64,000 bases of DNA from Diaphorobacter ruginosibacter (GTDB lineage: Bacteria; Pseudomonadota; Gammaproteobacteria; Burkholderiales; Burkholderiaceae_C). The stretch's first letter is position 1. Every line of letters starts with the position of its first letter. The position numbers and the translations under genes are program-made. Where the stretch lies: assembly GCF_014395975.1 (NCBI RefSeq), contig NZ_CP060714.1, positions 3,472,001 to 3,536,000 on the forward strand, written 5' to 3'. The notes beneath the pieces were generated by a model, which worked only from the letters and a program-made list of their open reading frames with translations, was not told the DNA's origin and did no database searches. This document shows, piece after piece, positions 43,218-52,056 of the stretch.

Positions 43218-44663
43218 TTAGCGCGGCACAAGAAAGACAGACTTCTCGATCACCTTGGCCTGATCCTCTTGCGCACTCACCTCGAACAGCACCTTGTGCG
43301 ATCCGGACGCCGCGCTGCCATAGGGAATCTGCAGCCGCACCAGCACCCACCTGGATTCGGCAGGTCCCACTTCGATACGGGGATCAGCCACCACCTCCAC
43401 GCCATCGAGCCCTGTTGCACCAATGTGGTAGCTGCGCGTCTGCTCTGTCGCGTTCATGATCTGCAGCCGATAGACATTCTCGAGTTTTCCGCCGGCGACG
43501 ATGCGGGAGAGTGCCGCGCGATCACGCACCACATCCACCTTGAGCGGAGTGCGGCCTACCAGGCTGAACATCAACGCAAGGCACAACGCCACGAGCACTG
43601 CGCCGTAGAGCAGAACACGCGGGCGCAACACGCGCCGGAACATCTGCGACTGGCTCAATTTCTGTGCGATGCCGTTCTGCGTGCTCAGTCGAATGAGCCC
43701 ACGTGGATACTGCATCTTGTCCATCACGTTGTTGCAGGCGTCGATGCATAGCCCGCAACCGATGCATTCGTACTGCAGGCCATTGCGGATGTCGATGCCG
43801 ACCGGACAGACCTGCACGCACAGGCTGCAGTCGATGCAGTCGCCCAGGCCCTGCGCCTTGTAGTCGAGCTTCTTGGCGCGGGGGCCACGCTGCTCCCCAC
43901 GGGCAGGGTCATAACTGACGATGAGCGTGTCCTTGTCGAACATCGCACTCTGGAAACGCGCATACGGACACATGTACTTGCAGACCTGCTCACGCATGTA
44001 GCCGGCATTTCCGTAGGTTGCAAAGCCGTAGAACACTACCCAGAACAGTTGCCAGGTGCCATGCAGCGCAAGAATCTCGGCACCCAGCTCACGGATGGGT
44101 ACGAAGTAGCCCACGAAAGTGAAACCGGTCCAGGCTGCCAGCACGATCCAGATGGCCTGCTTGGTGGCTTTCTTCCAGATCTTCTCGAATGTCCAGCCGT
44201 TACGATCCAGCCGCATGCGGGCGCTGCGGTCGCCCTCGACCTTGTGCTCGATCCACATGAACAGTTCCGTGTAGACCGTCTGCGGGCACGCGAACCCGCA
44301 CCAGAGGCGCCCCGCCACCGCCGTGAAGAGGAACAGGGAGAGCGCCGAGATGATCAGCAGGCCCGTGAGATAGATGAAGTCCTGCGGATAGAGGACCAAT
44401 CCGAAAAGATAGAAACGGCGGGCGCCCAGATCGAAGAGCACCATCTGCCGCTCGCCCCACTGGAACCAGGGCACGAGATAGAAGAAGGCCTGCGTGAGAA
44501 ACACCAGCAACCATCGCCAGCGCGCAAACATGCCGTTGATCGAACGGGGATAGATCTTCTTCTGTGCTTCGTAGAGCGAAACGCTTTCGGTCTGCTCGCT
44601 GTCGGGGACCGGAGTAATGGGGATGACCCGACCCGAGCTTTTTTGACCGTCTTCTGACGTCAT
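43218..44663 (-). CDS. ccoG: Cytochrome c oxidase accessory protein CcoG
   Basis: CcoG (FixG, RdxA) is a membrane ferredoxin-like protein that reduces copper for cbb3 oxidase assembly. The 481-aa protein has about five helices. It contains RLWCGFACPQTVYTELFMW and CKYMCPYARFQ. Two clustered 4Fe-4S motifs, DCIDCSLCVQVCPVGIDIR and CIGCGLCIDACNNVMDKM, follow. The C-terminal part is an Ig-like periplasmic domain. All cluster ligands are present. It follows ccoP by 100 bases. Confidence 0.96.
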   Translation of the reverse strand: MTSEDGQKSSGRVIPITPVPDSEQTESVSLYEAQKKIYPRSINGMFARWRWLLVFLTQAFFYLVPWFQWGERQMVLFDLGARRFYLFGLVLYPQDFIYLTGLLIISALSLFLFTAVAGRLWCGFACPQTVYTELFMWIEHKVEGDRSARMRLDRNGWTFEKIWKKATKQAIWIVLAAWTGFTFVGYFVPIRELGAEILALHGTWQLFWVVFYGFATYGNAGYMREQVCKYMCPYARFQSAMFDKDTLIVSYDPARGEQRGPRAKKLDYKAQGLGDCIDCSLCVQVCPVGIDIRNGLQYECIGCGLCIDACNNVMDKMQYPRGLIRLSTQNGIAQKLSQSQMFRRVLRPRVLLYGAVLVALCLALMFSLVGRTPLKVDVVRDRAALSRIVAGGKLENVYRLQIMNATEQTRSYHIGATGLDGVEVVADPRIEVGPAESRWVLVRLQIPYGSAASGSHKVLFEVSAQEDQAKVIEKSVFLVPR

Positions 44664-44763
44664 GATAGGTCTTCTTGGAACGTGAACCGATGGACTGGGA
44701 GAACAACGACGCCGGCCTCCCCCTCATGAAGGCAAACCGGCTGTCGTTGGCAAGGGCTGTGAA

Positions 44764-45678
44764 TCAATGCGCAGCAGCCGGCTTGTTCGACAAGCCCCAC
44801 ACATAGGCAGTCAGCACTTTGATCTGATCGTTGGTGAGTTTCTGTGCCTGGGCGGGCATTTCGTTCTGCTTACCCTTGTTGATCATGGCGACGATGGCAT
44901 CCTCGCCGTAGCCGTGCAGCCAGATGTCGTCGGTCAGGTTGGGTGCGCCCAGCGCCTGGTTGCCTTTGCCGTCCATGCCGTGGCAGGCGGCGCAGACCGC
45001 GAACTTCTCCTTGCCCAGCGCCGCCTTGATCGAGTCATTGGGACTGCCGGACAGGCTCAGCACATAGTGCGCCAGGTTGCGCACGTCCTCCGCCCCACCC
45101 ACCGCCGCGACCATGGGCGCCATCACGCCCACGCGGCCATCGTGAATGGTCTTGTAGATCTGCTCGGGCGCTCCGCCATGCAGCCAGTCGGCATCGGACA
45201 AGTTGGGGAAGCCCTTGCTGCCGCGGGCATCCGAGCCGTGACACTGCGCGCAATTGTTCATGAACAGACGGTCGCCGATGGCCATGGCTGCCGGGTCCTT
45301 GGCAACCTCCTCCACGGGCATGCTCTCGAACCGGGCATACAGGGGTTGCAACTGCTGGTTGGCCTTCACGACCTCCGCGTCGTACTCTCCCAGTTGAGTC
45401 CAGTTCAGCTTGCCGCTGTAGGCACCAAGGCCTGGAAAGGCAAACAGGTAGGCAAGGCCGAATACGATGGTGATGACGAACAGCCACATCCACCAGCGTG
45501 GCATCGGGTTGTTCATTTCGGTCAGGTCGCCGTCCCAGACATGGCCGGTTGTGTTGTCGCTGGTCGACTCCACCTTCTTCTTTGCAGTGAAGACGAGGAG
45601 CAACAGGCAGGCGACGATACCGATGACGGTCACGCCTGCCACGTAGATCGACCAGAAATTACTGGTGAAGTCACTCAT
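44764..45678 (-). CDS. ccoP: cbb3 cytochrome oxidase subunit III (diheme c)
   Basis: CcoP passes electrons to the cbb3 catalytic core. The 304-aa protein has an N-terminal helix (SIYVAGVTVIGIVACLLLLV), the family segment DLTEMNNPMPRWWMWLF, and a second helix. Two c-type heme sites, CAQCH and CAACH, follow, with Met ligands in the later loops. The two-heme count and the N-P-x-P-R-W-W motif are diagnostic. The gene sits between ccoQ and ccoG. Confidence 0.96.
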   Translation of the reverse strand: MSDFTSNFWSIYVAGVTVIGIVACLLLLVFTAKKKVESTSDNTTGHVWDGDLTEMNNPMPRWWMWLFVITIVFGLAYLFAFPGLGAYSGKLNWTQLGEYDAEVVKANQQLQPLYARFESMPVEEVAKDPAAMAIGDRLFMNNCAQCHGSDARGSKGFPNLSDADWLHGGAPEQIYKTIHDGRVGVMAPMVAAVGGAEDVRNLAHYVLSLSGSPNDSIKAALGKEKFAVCAACHGMDGKGNQALGAPNLTDDIWLHGYGEDAIVAMINKGKQNEMPAQAQKLTNDQIKVLTAYVWGLSNKPAAAH

Positions 45679-45707
45679 GGGAATTCTCTTTGTTCTGGAA
45701 GAGGAGC

Positions 45708-45845
45708 TCAGTCCTCGAGGAAGGGAAGTTGTGCCGCTTCTTCAAAGCGCGTCTTGTTCTTGCGGCGGAACGCCCAGAACCAGATGCCCAGGAAGCAGGC
45801 CAGCGACGCCACAGTGGCGAGGCTGCGCATGGTCGAAATGTCCAT
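45708..45845 (-). CDS. ccoQ: cbb3 oxidase small subunit CcoQ
   Basis: This is a 45-aa protein too short for usual length cut-offs. It has one membrane helix (LATVASLACFLGIWFWAF) followed by RRKNKTRFEEAAQLPFLED; the W-A-F-x-x-x-x-K-x-x-F-E-E-A-A-x-L-P-F motif is the CcoQ signature. It lies 24 bases after ccoO and 29 before ccoP. A GGAGATCG ribosome site is present just before the ATG. Confidence 0.92.
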   Translation of the reverse strand: MDISTMRSLATVASLACFLGIWFWAFRRKNKTRFEEAAQLPFLED

Positions 45846-45869
45846 GTTCGATCTCCTTCTTCTGTTCAA

Positions 45870-46502
45870 TCACTTCAATGCACGGCCCATGACCTGGAGG
45901 TACGCGACCAACGCGTCCATCTCGGTCTTGCCCTTGAGCTGCTCTGCAGCGCCCTGGATCTCTTCATCCGTGTACGGCACACCGACCTTGCGCAGTGCGT
46001 TCATGCGCGGAGCGGCAACAGAGGAGTCGACTGCTGTCTTCTCGAGCCAGGGATACGCCGGCATGTTGGACTCGGGCACCACGTCGCGCGGGTTGTTCAG
46101 GTGGATGCGATGCCATTCGTCGCTGTACTTGCCACCCACGCGATGCAGGTCGGGACCCGTACGCTTGGAGCCCCACTGGAACGGATGGTCGTAGACGAAC
46201 TCGCCCGCGACGGAGTAGTGGCCGTAGCGCAATGTTTCCGCACGGAACGGGCGGATCATCTGCGAGTGGCAGTTGTAGCAGCCCTCGCGGATGTATACGT
46301 CGCGCCCCACCAGTTGTACTGCGGTGTAGGGCTTGACGCCATCCACCGGCTGCGTGGTGGACTTCTGGAAGAACAGCGGAACGATTTCCACCAGGCCACC
46401 GATCGCGATCACCAGCAGGATCAGCACGATCATCAGAAAGTTGTTGGTCTCGATCTTCTCGTGCGAGAAGCCGGGCGATATCTTTGCTTGGGTATCAGAC
46501 AT
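45870..46502 (-). CDS. ccoO: cbb3 cytochrome oxidase subunit II (monoheme c)
   Basis: CcoO is the single-heme c subunit of cbb3 oxidase, 210 aa. An N-terminal helix (NFLMIVLILLVIAIGGLVEIVPLFF) is followed by the heme site CYNCHSQMIRPF and the family block GGKYSDEWHRIHLNNPRDVVPESNMPAYPWL, containing the Met ligand. It is 19 bases after ccoN. Confidence 0.97.
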   Translation of the reverse strand: MSDTQAKISPGFSHEKIETNNFLMIVLILLVIAIGGLVEIVPLFFQKSTTQPVDGVKPYTAVQLVGRDVYIREGCYNCHSQMIRPFRAETLRYGHYSVAGEFVYDHPFQWGSKRTGPDLHRVGGKYSDEWHRIHLNNPRDVVPESNMPAYPWLEKTAVDSSVAAPRMNALRKVGVPYTDEEIQGAAEQLKGKTEMDALVAYLQVMGRALK

Positions 46503-46521
46503 TCAATATCTCCACTATCTA

Positions 46522-47964
46522 TCAGGCGTGCGCCGTCTGGGCCGCAGGAATGCTGACCTGCACGGAGCGGCCGGAAATGGCGGTCATCCATACGTTCCAG
46601 GCCATGATCACCATGCCCCCGAGGTACAACAGGCCGCCGACCAGACGGATGGCATAGAACGGGTAGGTCGCCTTGACACTCTCGACGAAGGTGTAGGTCA
46701 GGGTGCCGTCGGGATTGACAGCGCGCCACATGAGGCCCTGCATCACGCCGGCAATCCACATGGCGGCGATGTACAGGACGATGCCGATGGTGGACATCCA
46801 GAAATGGAGCTCGATGGCCTTGGTGGAGTACATCTTGTCGCCACGGCCGAACAGGCGTGGAACCAGGTAGTACAGCGAACCCATGGTGATCAGACCCACC
46901 CAGCCGAGCGCGCCAGCGTGCACGTGGCCCACGGTCCAGTCGGTGTAATGGCTCAGCGCGTTCACGGTCTTGATGGACATCATCGGACCTTCGAACGTGG
47001 ACATGCCGTAGAACGACAGCGAGACGATCAGGAAGCGCAGCACCGGGTCGTCGCGCAGCTTGTGCCATGCGCCCGACAGCGTCATCATGCCGTTGATCAT
47101 GCCGCCCCAGCTGGGAGCCAGGAGGATCAGCGAAAACACCATGCCGACGGACTGGGTCCAGTCAGGCAGCGCCGTGTAGTGCAGGTGGTGCGGACCCGCC
47201 CACATGTACGTGAAGATCAGCGCCCAGAAGTGAACGATGGAGAGGCGGTAGCTGTACACCGGACGGCCCGCCTGCTTGGGCACGAAGTAGTACATCATGC
47301 CGAGGAAGCCGGTGGTCAGGAAGAAGCCCACGGCATTGTGGCCGTACCACCACTGCACCATGGCATCCTGCACGCCGGCATAGGCGGAGTAGCTCTTCAT
47401 CCAGCCGGCGGGAATGGCCGCGCTGTTGACGATGTGCAGCAGCGCCACCGCCAGGATGAAGGCACCGAAGAACCAGTTGGCGACATAGATGTGCTTGACC
47501 TTGCGCATGCCCACGGTTCCGAAGAACACGATGGCATAGGCCACCCACACCAGTGCGATCAGGATGTCGATCGGCCATTCCAGCTCGGCGTATTCCTTGC
47601 CGGAGGTGTAGCCAAGCGGCAGCGAGATGGCGGCTGCCACGATCACCAGTTGCCATCCCCAAAACGTGAATGCCGCCAGCGGGCCGCAGAACAGCCGGGT
47701 CTGGCATGTACGCTGAACCACGTAGTAGCTGGTGGCAAACAGGCCGCAACCTCCGAATGCGAAGATCACGGCATTGGTATGCAAGGGCCGTAGACGCCCA
47801 TAGCTCAGCCACGGAATGCCGAAGTTGAGTTCCGGCCAGGTCAGCTGGGCGGCGATGATCACGCCCACCAGCATACCCACCACTCCCCACACGACGGCCA
47901 TGATAGAAAACTGCCGCACTACAGTGTCGTTGTAGTGCGATACACCTGCTTTTTGCGATTCCAT
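46522..47964 (-). CDS. ccoN: cbb3 cytochrome oxidase subunit I
   Basis: CcoN is the heme b/b3-CuB catalytic subunit that reduces O2 with high affinity. The 480-aa protein has twelve hydrophobic helices. Family segments include WLSYGRLRPLHTNAVIFAFG, WWYGHNAVGFFLTTGFLGMMYYFVP and SIVHFWALIFTYMWAGPHHLHYT (two CuB histidines), and HAGALGWVGLITMGSLYYLVPRLF. Histidine ligands for both hemes and copper are in place. An FNR-type palindrome lies 54 bases upstream of the ATG. Confidence 0.98.
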   Translation of the reverse strand: MESQKAGVSHYNDTVVRQFSIMAVVWGVVGMLVGVIIAAQLTWPELNFGIPWLSYGRLRPLHTNAVIFAFGGCGLFATSYYVVQRTCQTRLFCGPLAAFTFWGWQLVIVAAAISLPLGYTSGKEYAELEWPIDILIALVWVAYAIVFFGTVGMRKVKHIYVANWFFGAFILAVALLHIVNSAAIPAGWMKSYSAYAGVQDAMVQWWYGHNAVGFFLTTGFLGMMYYFVPKQAGRPVYSYRLSIVHFWALIFTYMWAGPHHLHYTALPDWTQSVGMVFSLILLAPSWGGMINGMMTLSGAWHKLRDDPVLRFLIVSLSFYGMSTFEGPMMSIKTVNALSHYTDWTVGHVHAGALGWVGLITMGSLYYLVPRLFGRGDKMYSTKAIELHFWMSTIGIVLYIAAMWIAGVMQGLMWRAVNPDGTLTYTFVESVKATYPFYAIRLVGGLLYLGGMVIMAWNVWMTAISGRSVQVSIPAAQTAHA

Positions 47965-48017
47965 CGAGTACCTCTTATATTGCCGTATCAGTTTGAAACA
48001 CCGCCCTGCTTTGAGCT

Positions 48018-48031
48018 TTGACGAGCGTCAA
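48018..48031. promoter_or_regulatory. FNR-type box upstream of ccoN, overlapping ccoS stop
   Basis: TTGAC-GAGC-GTCAA, a perfect 5-bp inverted repeat. It includes the ccoS stop codon (48028-48030) and lies 54-67 bases before the ccoN ATG. This fits FNR activation of the ccoNOQP unit from inside the end of ccoS. Confidence 0.85.
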
Positions 48032-48165
48032 CCGTCTTTCAGAATTCGTTCCGCTTCCTGGTCCACGTTCTCGAACTGCCCGCGATAGACGGCCCACCAA
48101 AGTCCCGCCAGCACGAACAGGACGAGTACGACGGAGAGGGGGATGAGGAGATAGAGGATGTCCAT
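48028..48165 (-). CDS. ccoS: cbb3 oxidase maturation protein CcoS
   Basis: This is a 45-aa membrane peptide: MDILYLLIPLSVVLVLFVLA then GLWWAVYRGQFENVDQEAERIL. The L-I-P-x-S-x-x-L, W-A-V-x-x-G-Q-F-(E/D)-(D/N)-x-(E/D) motif identifies CcoS/FixS, needed for heme and copper insertion. Its ATG shares one base with the ccoI stop (TGATG-type junction). Its 3' end contains the FNR box for ccoN. Confidence 0.94.
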   Translation of the reverse strand: MDILYLLIPLSVVLVLFVLAGLWWAVYRGQFENVDQEAERILKDG

Positions 48166-50630
48166 CAAGCGGGCTCCGCAGCGGGATGCGCCATCGGCAG
48201 CGATGGCTTCGGGGATGAAGGAATACCCGCCTCCTGCGTGACAGAGGCGAGGCCTCCGTCGCGCGCCAGGCGGGCGGCGTTCAGGACCACCAGCAGCGAA
48301 CTGGCGGCCATGCCCAGCCCGGCCAGCCAGGCGGGCATGTAGCCAGCGATGGCCAGGGGAACGCAGAGCGCGTTGTAGAGTGCCGCCCACAGCAGGTTCT
48401 GGCGCACAACGCGCATGGTTCTGCGTGCAAGCAGCAGGGTCTGCCACACGAGGTCGAGCCGGTCGCCCATGACGACAAAATCCGAACGCGACCGGGCAAG
48501 CGGCACCGAACGCCCGAAGGCAAACGACACATGGGCGCCCGCCAGCACAGGCCCGTCATTCAGGCCATCGCCCACCATCGCCACATGGTGCCCCTGCGAC
48601 TGCAGCTGCCGCAGTCGTGCAAGCTTGTCCTGCGGGCTGCAGTCGCCATGCGCGGTGGCGATGCCTGTCTGCGCTGCCACGCGCCGCACCACGTTGGCAC
48701 TGTCGCCGGAAAGCAGTTCGACATGGATGCCTTCCCGGGCCAGGGCATTCACCACAGCCGTCGATTCGGCACGCAGGTCCTCGCACAGTGCCAAGCGCAG
48801 CCACGCAATGGAAGCACCGCGTTCCTGAACGGCCAGCACAACCTCCTGCCCGCTGCCACCATGCGCGGGGACACCCGTGAAGCGTGCCGAACCCAGCCGC
48901 ACCGCCAGGATGGCCGCCGGATGGCTGGAGTGGCGCAGGGTGGCTTCCACGCCCAAGCCCGAAACCTCCTGCACGCTATCGAACTCCCAGGCATGGTCCT
49001 GCTGCTGCGACGGCGCCGATCGGGATGCAGCCTTCGACACCGCACGGGACACCGGATGCAACGAATGTGCCGCCACCCCCCCCGCCAGCGCCAGCAGGGC
49101 GTCGCGACTCCACCCGGACTGCATGGCACCGGCGCCCTCTTCCATCCCGACGACCGACAAGCCGTCTCGCGTGAGGGTTCCTGTCTTGTCGAACACCACG
49201 GTATCGACATGAGCCAGCGACTCGAGCCCCTGCAGGTTACGCACGAGCACGCCATGGCGCGCGAGCGTGCCGGCTGCGGTCAGCATGGACACCGGAGTGG
49301 CCAGCGACAAGGCGCATGGACAGGTGACGATCAGCACGGCGACCGCCACCATGGCCGCGTGGCCCGGGCTGCTGGGCCACCACCACACGGCGGCAGCGAT
49401 GGCAGCCAGCATCACGGCGACGAGAAAGGGACGCGCAACCCTGTCCGCCAATCGGGCAAGTCGCGGTTTCTGCAGCGATGCGCTCTCCATCAGCGCCACC
49501 ACCTGCGCAAAACGCGTGGCCTCTCCGACCTGGTCGATGCGCATCTCCACAGGCGCGCGCAGGTTGTAGCTGCCCGCGGAAACAGCGGCTCCCTGCGCCT
49601 TGTCCACGGGACGCGATTCGCCGGTCAGCAATGCCTCATCGGCCTGGGTGACGCCTAGCGTCACCACACCGTCCGCCGGGAACGCCTCGCCAGGCAGCAC
49701 GCGCACCACATCACCCGCGCGAAGCCGGCGCGTGGAGACACGCACGAAGGCCGAGGTGGACGCATCCCAGCGCTCCACGCTGTCGGGCAACCGGTTGGTC
49801 ACCGCCTCCAGGGCACCCGCCGTGCGGTCGCGCAACCGGAACTCCAGCAGCCGCCCCGAGAGCAGGAAGAAGACGAACATGGTGAGCGAGTCGTAGTACA
49901 CCTCCGCTCCGAACGGCCCCCGTGGATCGAAGGTGCCCAGCGTGCTCACGACAAAGGTGATCAGCATGCCGAATGCCACTGGCATGTCCATGCTGATGCG
50001 CCGCTCGCGCATGTCGCGCAAGGCGCTCGAGAAGAACGGCCCGCAGGCGAACAGCATCACAGGCAGACAGATCACCCACGAAGCCCAGCGCAGCAGCTGC
50101 TCCATCTCAGGGGTGAGATCGCCCGGCACGGCCTGGTACGCAGGCCATGCATACATCATCACCTGCATCATGCAGAACCCGGCCACCAGCCAGCGCCACA
50201 GCGCACGGCGGCTCTCCCGCAGCCGCTGCTCGCGCAGCAACGCATCCATGGCGGGTACGGCGCGATAGCCCGCGCCGCCGACAGCGGCCATCCATCGCGA
50301 GGGCAACACCTCCTGCGGGTTCCATACGACGCGTGCACGCCGGGTCGCCGCGCTCACGTCGACGTCATGCACGCCATGGACCTGTTTGAGCGCATCCTCG
50401 ATGGACAGCGCACAGGCCGCGCAGTGCATGCCCTCCAGAACGATGAAGGACTCCCACAGCGCGGGCTGTTCCTTCCCGCCGGCCGCCACAGGTCGTCCGA
50501 AGGCAGCCCACTCATCGGGGTCGTCGAGCAGGGCAGCACTCGCATCCTCGACAGGAACGGCGCATACTGGCGCTGGTGCAGGCGAAAAATCCTGAACTAT
50601 CGCCTGCTTCCGGGATGTACTGGTTGACAT
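48165..50630 (-). CDS. ccoI: Copper-type P1B ATPase CcoI
   Basis: CcoI (FixI) exports copper across the inner membrane for cbb3 oxidase assembly. The 821-aa protein begins with a variable region that includes a heavy-metal domain, LEGMHCAACALSIEDAL (C70-x2-C73). The P-type core then follows: membrane-site CPC in VTCPCALSLATP, phosphorylation site DKTGTLT, and hinge GDGLNDGPVLAGAHVSFAFG. About eight helices are predicted. The family role is slow copper efflux that feeds CcoN rather than bulk detoxification. An FNR box lies 36 bases before its start, and it is divergent from a universal stress gene. Confidence 0.95.
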   Translation of the reverse strand: MSTSTSRKQAIVQDFSPAPAPVCAVPVEDASAALLDDPDEWAAFGRPVAAGGKEQPALWESFIVLEGMHCAACALSIEDALKQVHGVHDVDVSAATRRARVVWNPQEVLPSRWMAAVGGAGYRAVPAMDALLREQRLRESRRALWRWLVAGFCMMQVMMYAWPAYQAVPGDLTPEMEQLLRWASWVICLPVMLFACGPFFSSALRDMRERRISMDMPVAFGMLITFVVSTLGTFDPRGPFGAEVYYDSLTMFVFFLLSGRLLEFRLRDRTAGALEAVTNRLPDSVERWDASTSAFVRVSTRRLRAGDVVRVLPGEAFPADGVVTLGVTQADEALLTGESRPVDKAQGAAVSAGSYNLRAPVEMRIDQVGEATRFAQVVALMESASLQKPRLARLADRVARPFLVAVMLAAIAAAVWWWPSSPGHAAMVAVAVLIVTCPCALSLATPVSMLTAAGTLARHGVLVRNLQGLESLAHVDTVVFDKTGTLTRDGLSVVGMEEGAGAMQSGWSRDALLALAGGVAAHSLHPVSRAVSKAASRSAPSQQQDHAWEFDSVQEVSGLGVEATLRHSSHPAAILAVRLGSARFTGVPAHGGSGQEVVLAVQERGASIAWLRLALCEDLRAESTAVVNALAREGIHVELLSGDSANVVRRVAAQTGIATAHGDCSPQDKLARLRQLQSQGHHVAMVGDGLNDGPVLAGAHVSFAFGRSVPLARSRSDFVVMGDRLDLVWQTLLLARRTMRVVRQNLLWAALYNALCVPLAIAGYMPAWLAGLGMAASSLLVVLNAARLARDGGLASVTQEAGIPSSPKPSLPMAHPAAEPA

Positions 50631-50665
50631 GGGACCAAAGATAAGTCTTCGCCCCCGATAGCGAG

Positions 50666-50679
50666 TTGACTTGCATCAA
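50666..50679. promoter_or_regulatory. FNR-type box between ccoI and uspA
   Basis: TTGAC-TTGC-ATCAA matches the FNR consensus at nine of ten half-site positions. On the uspA side, TATGCT (50702-50707) sits about 29 bases from its centre, the usual class II -10 position. On the ccoI side the start codon is 36 bases away. Confidence 0.82.
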
Positions 50680-50800
50680 GAGAGCCGAACCTCGCGGCCT
50701 CTATGCTTCTCATGAATGACGGTCGCAGTACACGCCACTCAGGCCGTTTCCTTTACTTCGCTCAAGAAGCGGCCGGCAGGATTCATACAAGGAGGTTCTC

Positions 50801-51244
50801 ATGTACAAGCGCATTCTGATCGCCACGGATGGCTCCCCTCTCTCGGACAAGGCCGTTGAATCGGGGCTTGCCCTAGCGGCCCTCTCGGGCGCCTCGGTGG
50901 TCGCCCTCAAGGTTGTGCCCCGTTACCCTCGCAGCTATTTCGAGGGCAGCGCGCCTCTCCATCGCGACGAGATCAAGCAGGTGGAGCAGCGCTGGTCCGA
51001 TGCCGCCATGCAGGAGCTCTCCGTGATCAAGCAGATGGGCACGAGCGAGGGCGTTTCCGTGAAGTGCGTGGTGGCCAAGTCGGAATTGATCGCGGAATCC
51101 ATCATCGCGGCCGCCACCAAGAACAACTGCGACCTCATCGTCATGGCATCCCATGGTCGCAAGGGCATCAAGCGCGTGCTGCTGGGCAGCGAAACCCAGC
51201 ATGTGCTGACGCATTCGCAGACACCGGTGCTGGTGCTGCGCTGA
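50801..51244 (+). CDS. Universal stress protein
   Basis: This is a 147-aa UspA-fold cytoplasmic protein. It starts MYKRILIATDGSPLSDKAVE and has the ATP-binding pattern G-x2-G-x9-G-S in HGRKGIKRVLLGSETQHVL. The C-terminal strand TPVLVLR is typical. A strong AAGGAGG site precedes the ATG. The FNR box 122 bases upstream and the cbb3 neighbourhood suggest induction at low oxygen, as for several anaerobic universal stress proteins. The exact function is unknown. Confidence 0.93.
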   Translation: MYKRILIATDGSPLSDKAVESGLALAALSGASVVALKVVPRYPRSYFEGSAPLHRDEIKQVEQRWSDAAMQELSVIKQMGTSEGVSVKCVVAKSELIAESIIAAATKNNCDLIVMASHGRKGIKRVLLGSETQHVLTHSQTPVLVLR

Positions 51245-51283
51245 GACCGCTACCGCGCTGCGCCTTCGCAGTGCCCTGAATGA

Positions 51284-51311
51284 AAAAGGCGGCCCTTCGG
51301 AGCCGCCTTTT
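51284..51311. terminator. Bidirectional terminator between uspA and livF
   Basis: A perfect 10-bp stem (aaaaggcggc / gccgcctttt) with an 8-base loop separates two convergent genes. The A and T ends let it stop both transcripts. Confidence 0.88.
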
Positions 51312-51336
51312 CATTGCCTGCCGCAGGCGGATGCCC

Positions 51337-52056
51337 TCAGTGGTTGCCCAGATAGAGCTGCGCCATGCGCTCGTCGTTCAGCAGTTCCTGCGCGTTGCCG
51401 TCAAGCACGCTGCGCCCCTGGTCAAGAATGTAGCCGTGCTGGCTGATCTGCAGCGCCTGCCGGGCACGCTGCTCCACCATCAGCACCGCAACGCCCTGCG
51501 ACGGCAGCTTCTGCACCATCTCGAAGACCTTGCCGACCAATGAGGGCGCGAGCGCCGCCGTGGGTTCATCCAGCACCATGATGCGCGGCGACGGCATCAG
51601 CGCCCGGGCGAATGCGAGCTGCTGGCGCTCCCCGCCCGAAAGATTGCTGGCGTGCTGAGACAGCCGCTCCACCAGGGCCGGAAAATCGACCAGCACCTCA
51701 TCCATGCGCTGCCTGAGCTTGCGCACGCCGCGCACCACCAGCAGGTTCTCCTTCACGGTGAGCGAAGGAAACACGTTGGCCACCTGCGGTACGTAGGCCA
51801 GACCGGCATCGAAGCGGTCCTCGGCGGACAGCTTCGTGATGGCCTTTCCATCCAGCGTGATCTCGCCATGCACGCGCGGCAGCAGGCCGAGCAGGGCCTT
51901 CACCAGCGTGGACTTGCCCGCCCCATTGGTGCCTGCGATGGTGACGATCTCTCCCGCTTTCACACGCAGGTCGATGCCGTGGATGATGTCCACCTCCGAA
52001 TAGCCGCCACGCAGCTGCTTCAGCTCCAGCAGATTGCCTTGCTGCAACGAACTCAT
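51337..52056 (-). CDS. livF: LivF-type branched-chain ABC transporter ATPase
   Basis: This is a 239-aa ATPase of the LivF group. It has Walker A AGTNGAGKST, Q-loop YVPQVANVFPSL, signature LSGGERQQLAFARAL, Walker B IMVLDEPTAALAP and the His-loop region MVEQRARQAL, where LivF proteins carry Q-R rather than the usual H. It is the last gene of the transporter unit and overlaps livG by four bases. The substrate is set by the receptor, not by this protein. Confidence 0.93.
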   Translation of the reverse strand: MSSLQQGNLLELKQLRGGYSEVDIIHGIDLRVKAGEIVTIAGTNGAGKSTLVKALLGLLPRVHGEITLDGKAITKLSAEDRFDAGLAYVPQVANVFPSLTVKENLLVVRGVRKLRQRMDEVLVDFPALVERLSQHASNLSGGERQQLAFARALMPSPRIMVLDEPTAALAPSLVGKVFEMVQKLPSQGVAVLMVEQRARQALQISQHGYILDQGRSVLDGNAQELLNDERMAQLYLGNH

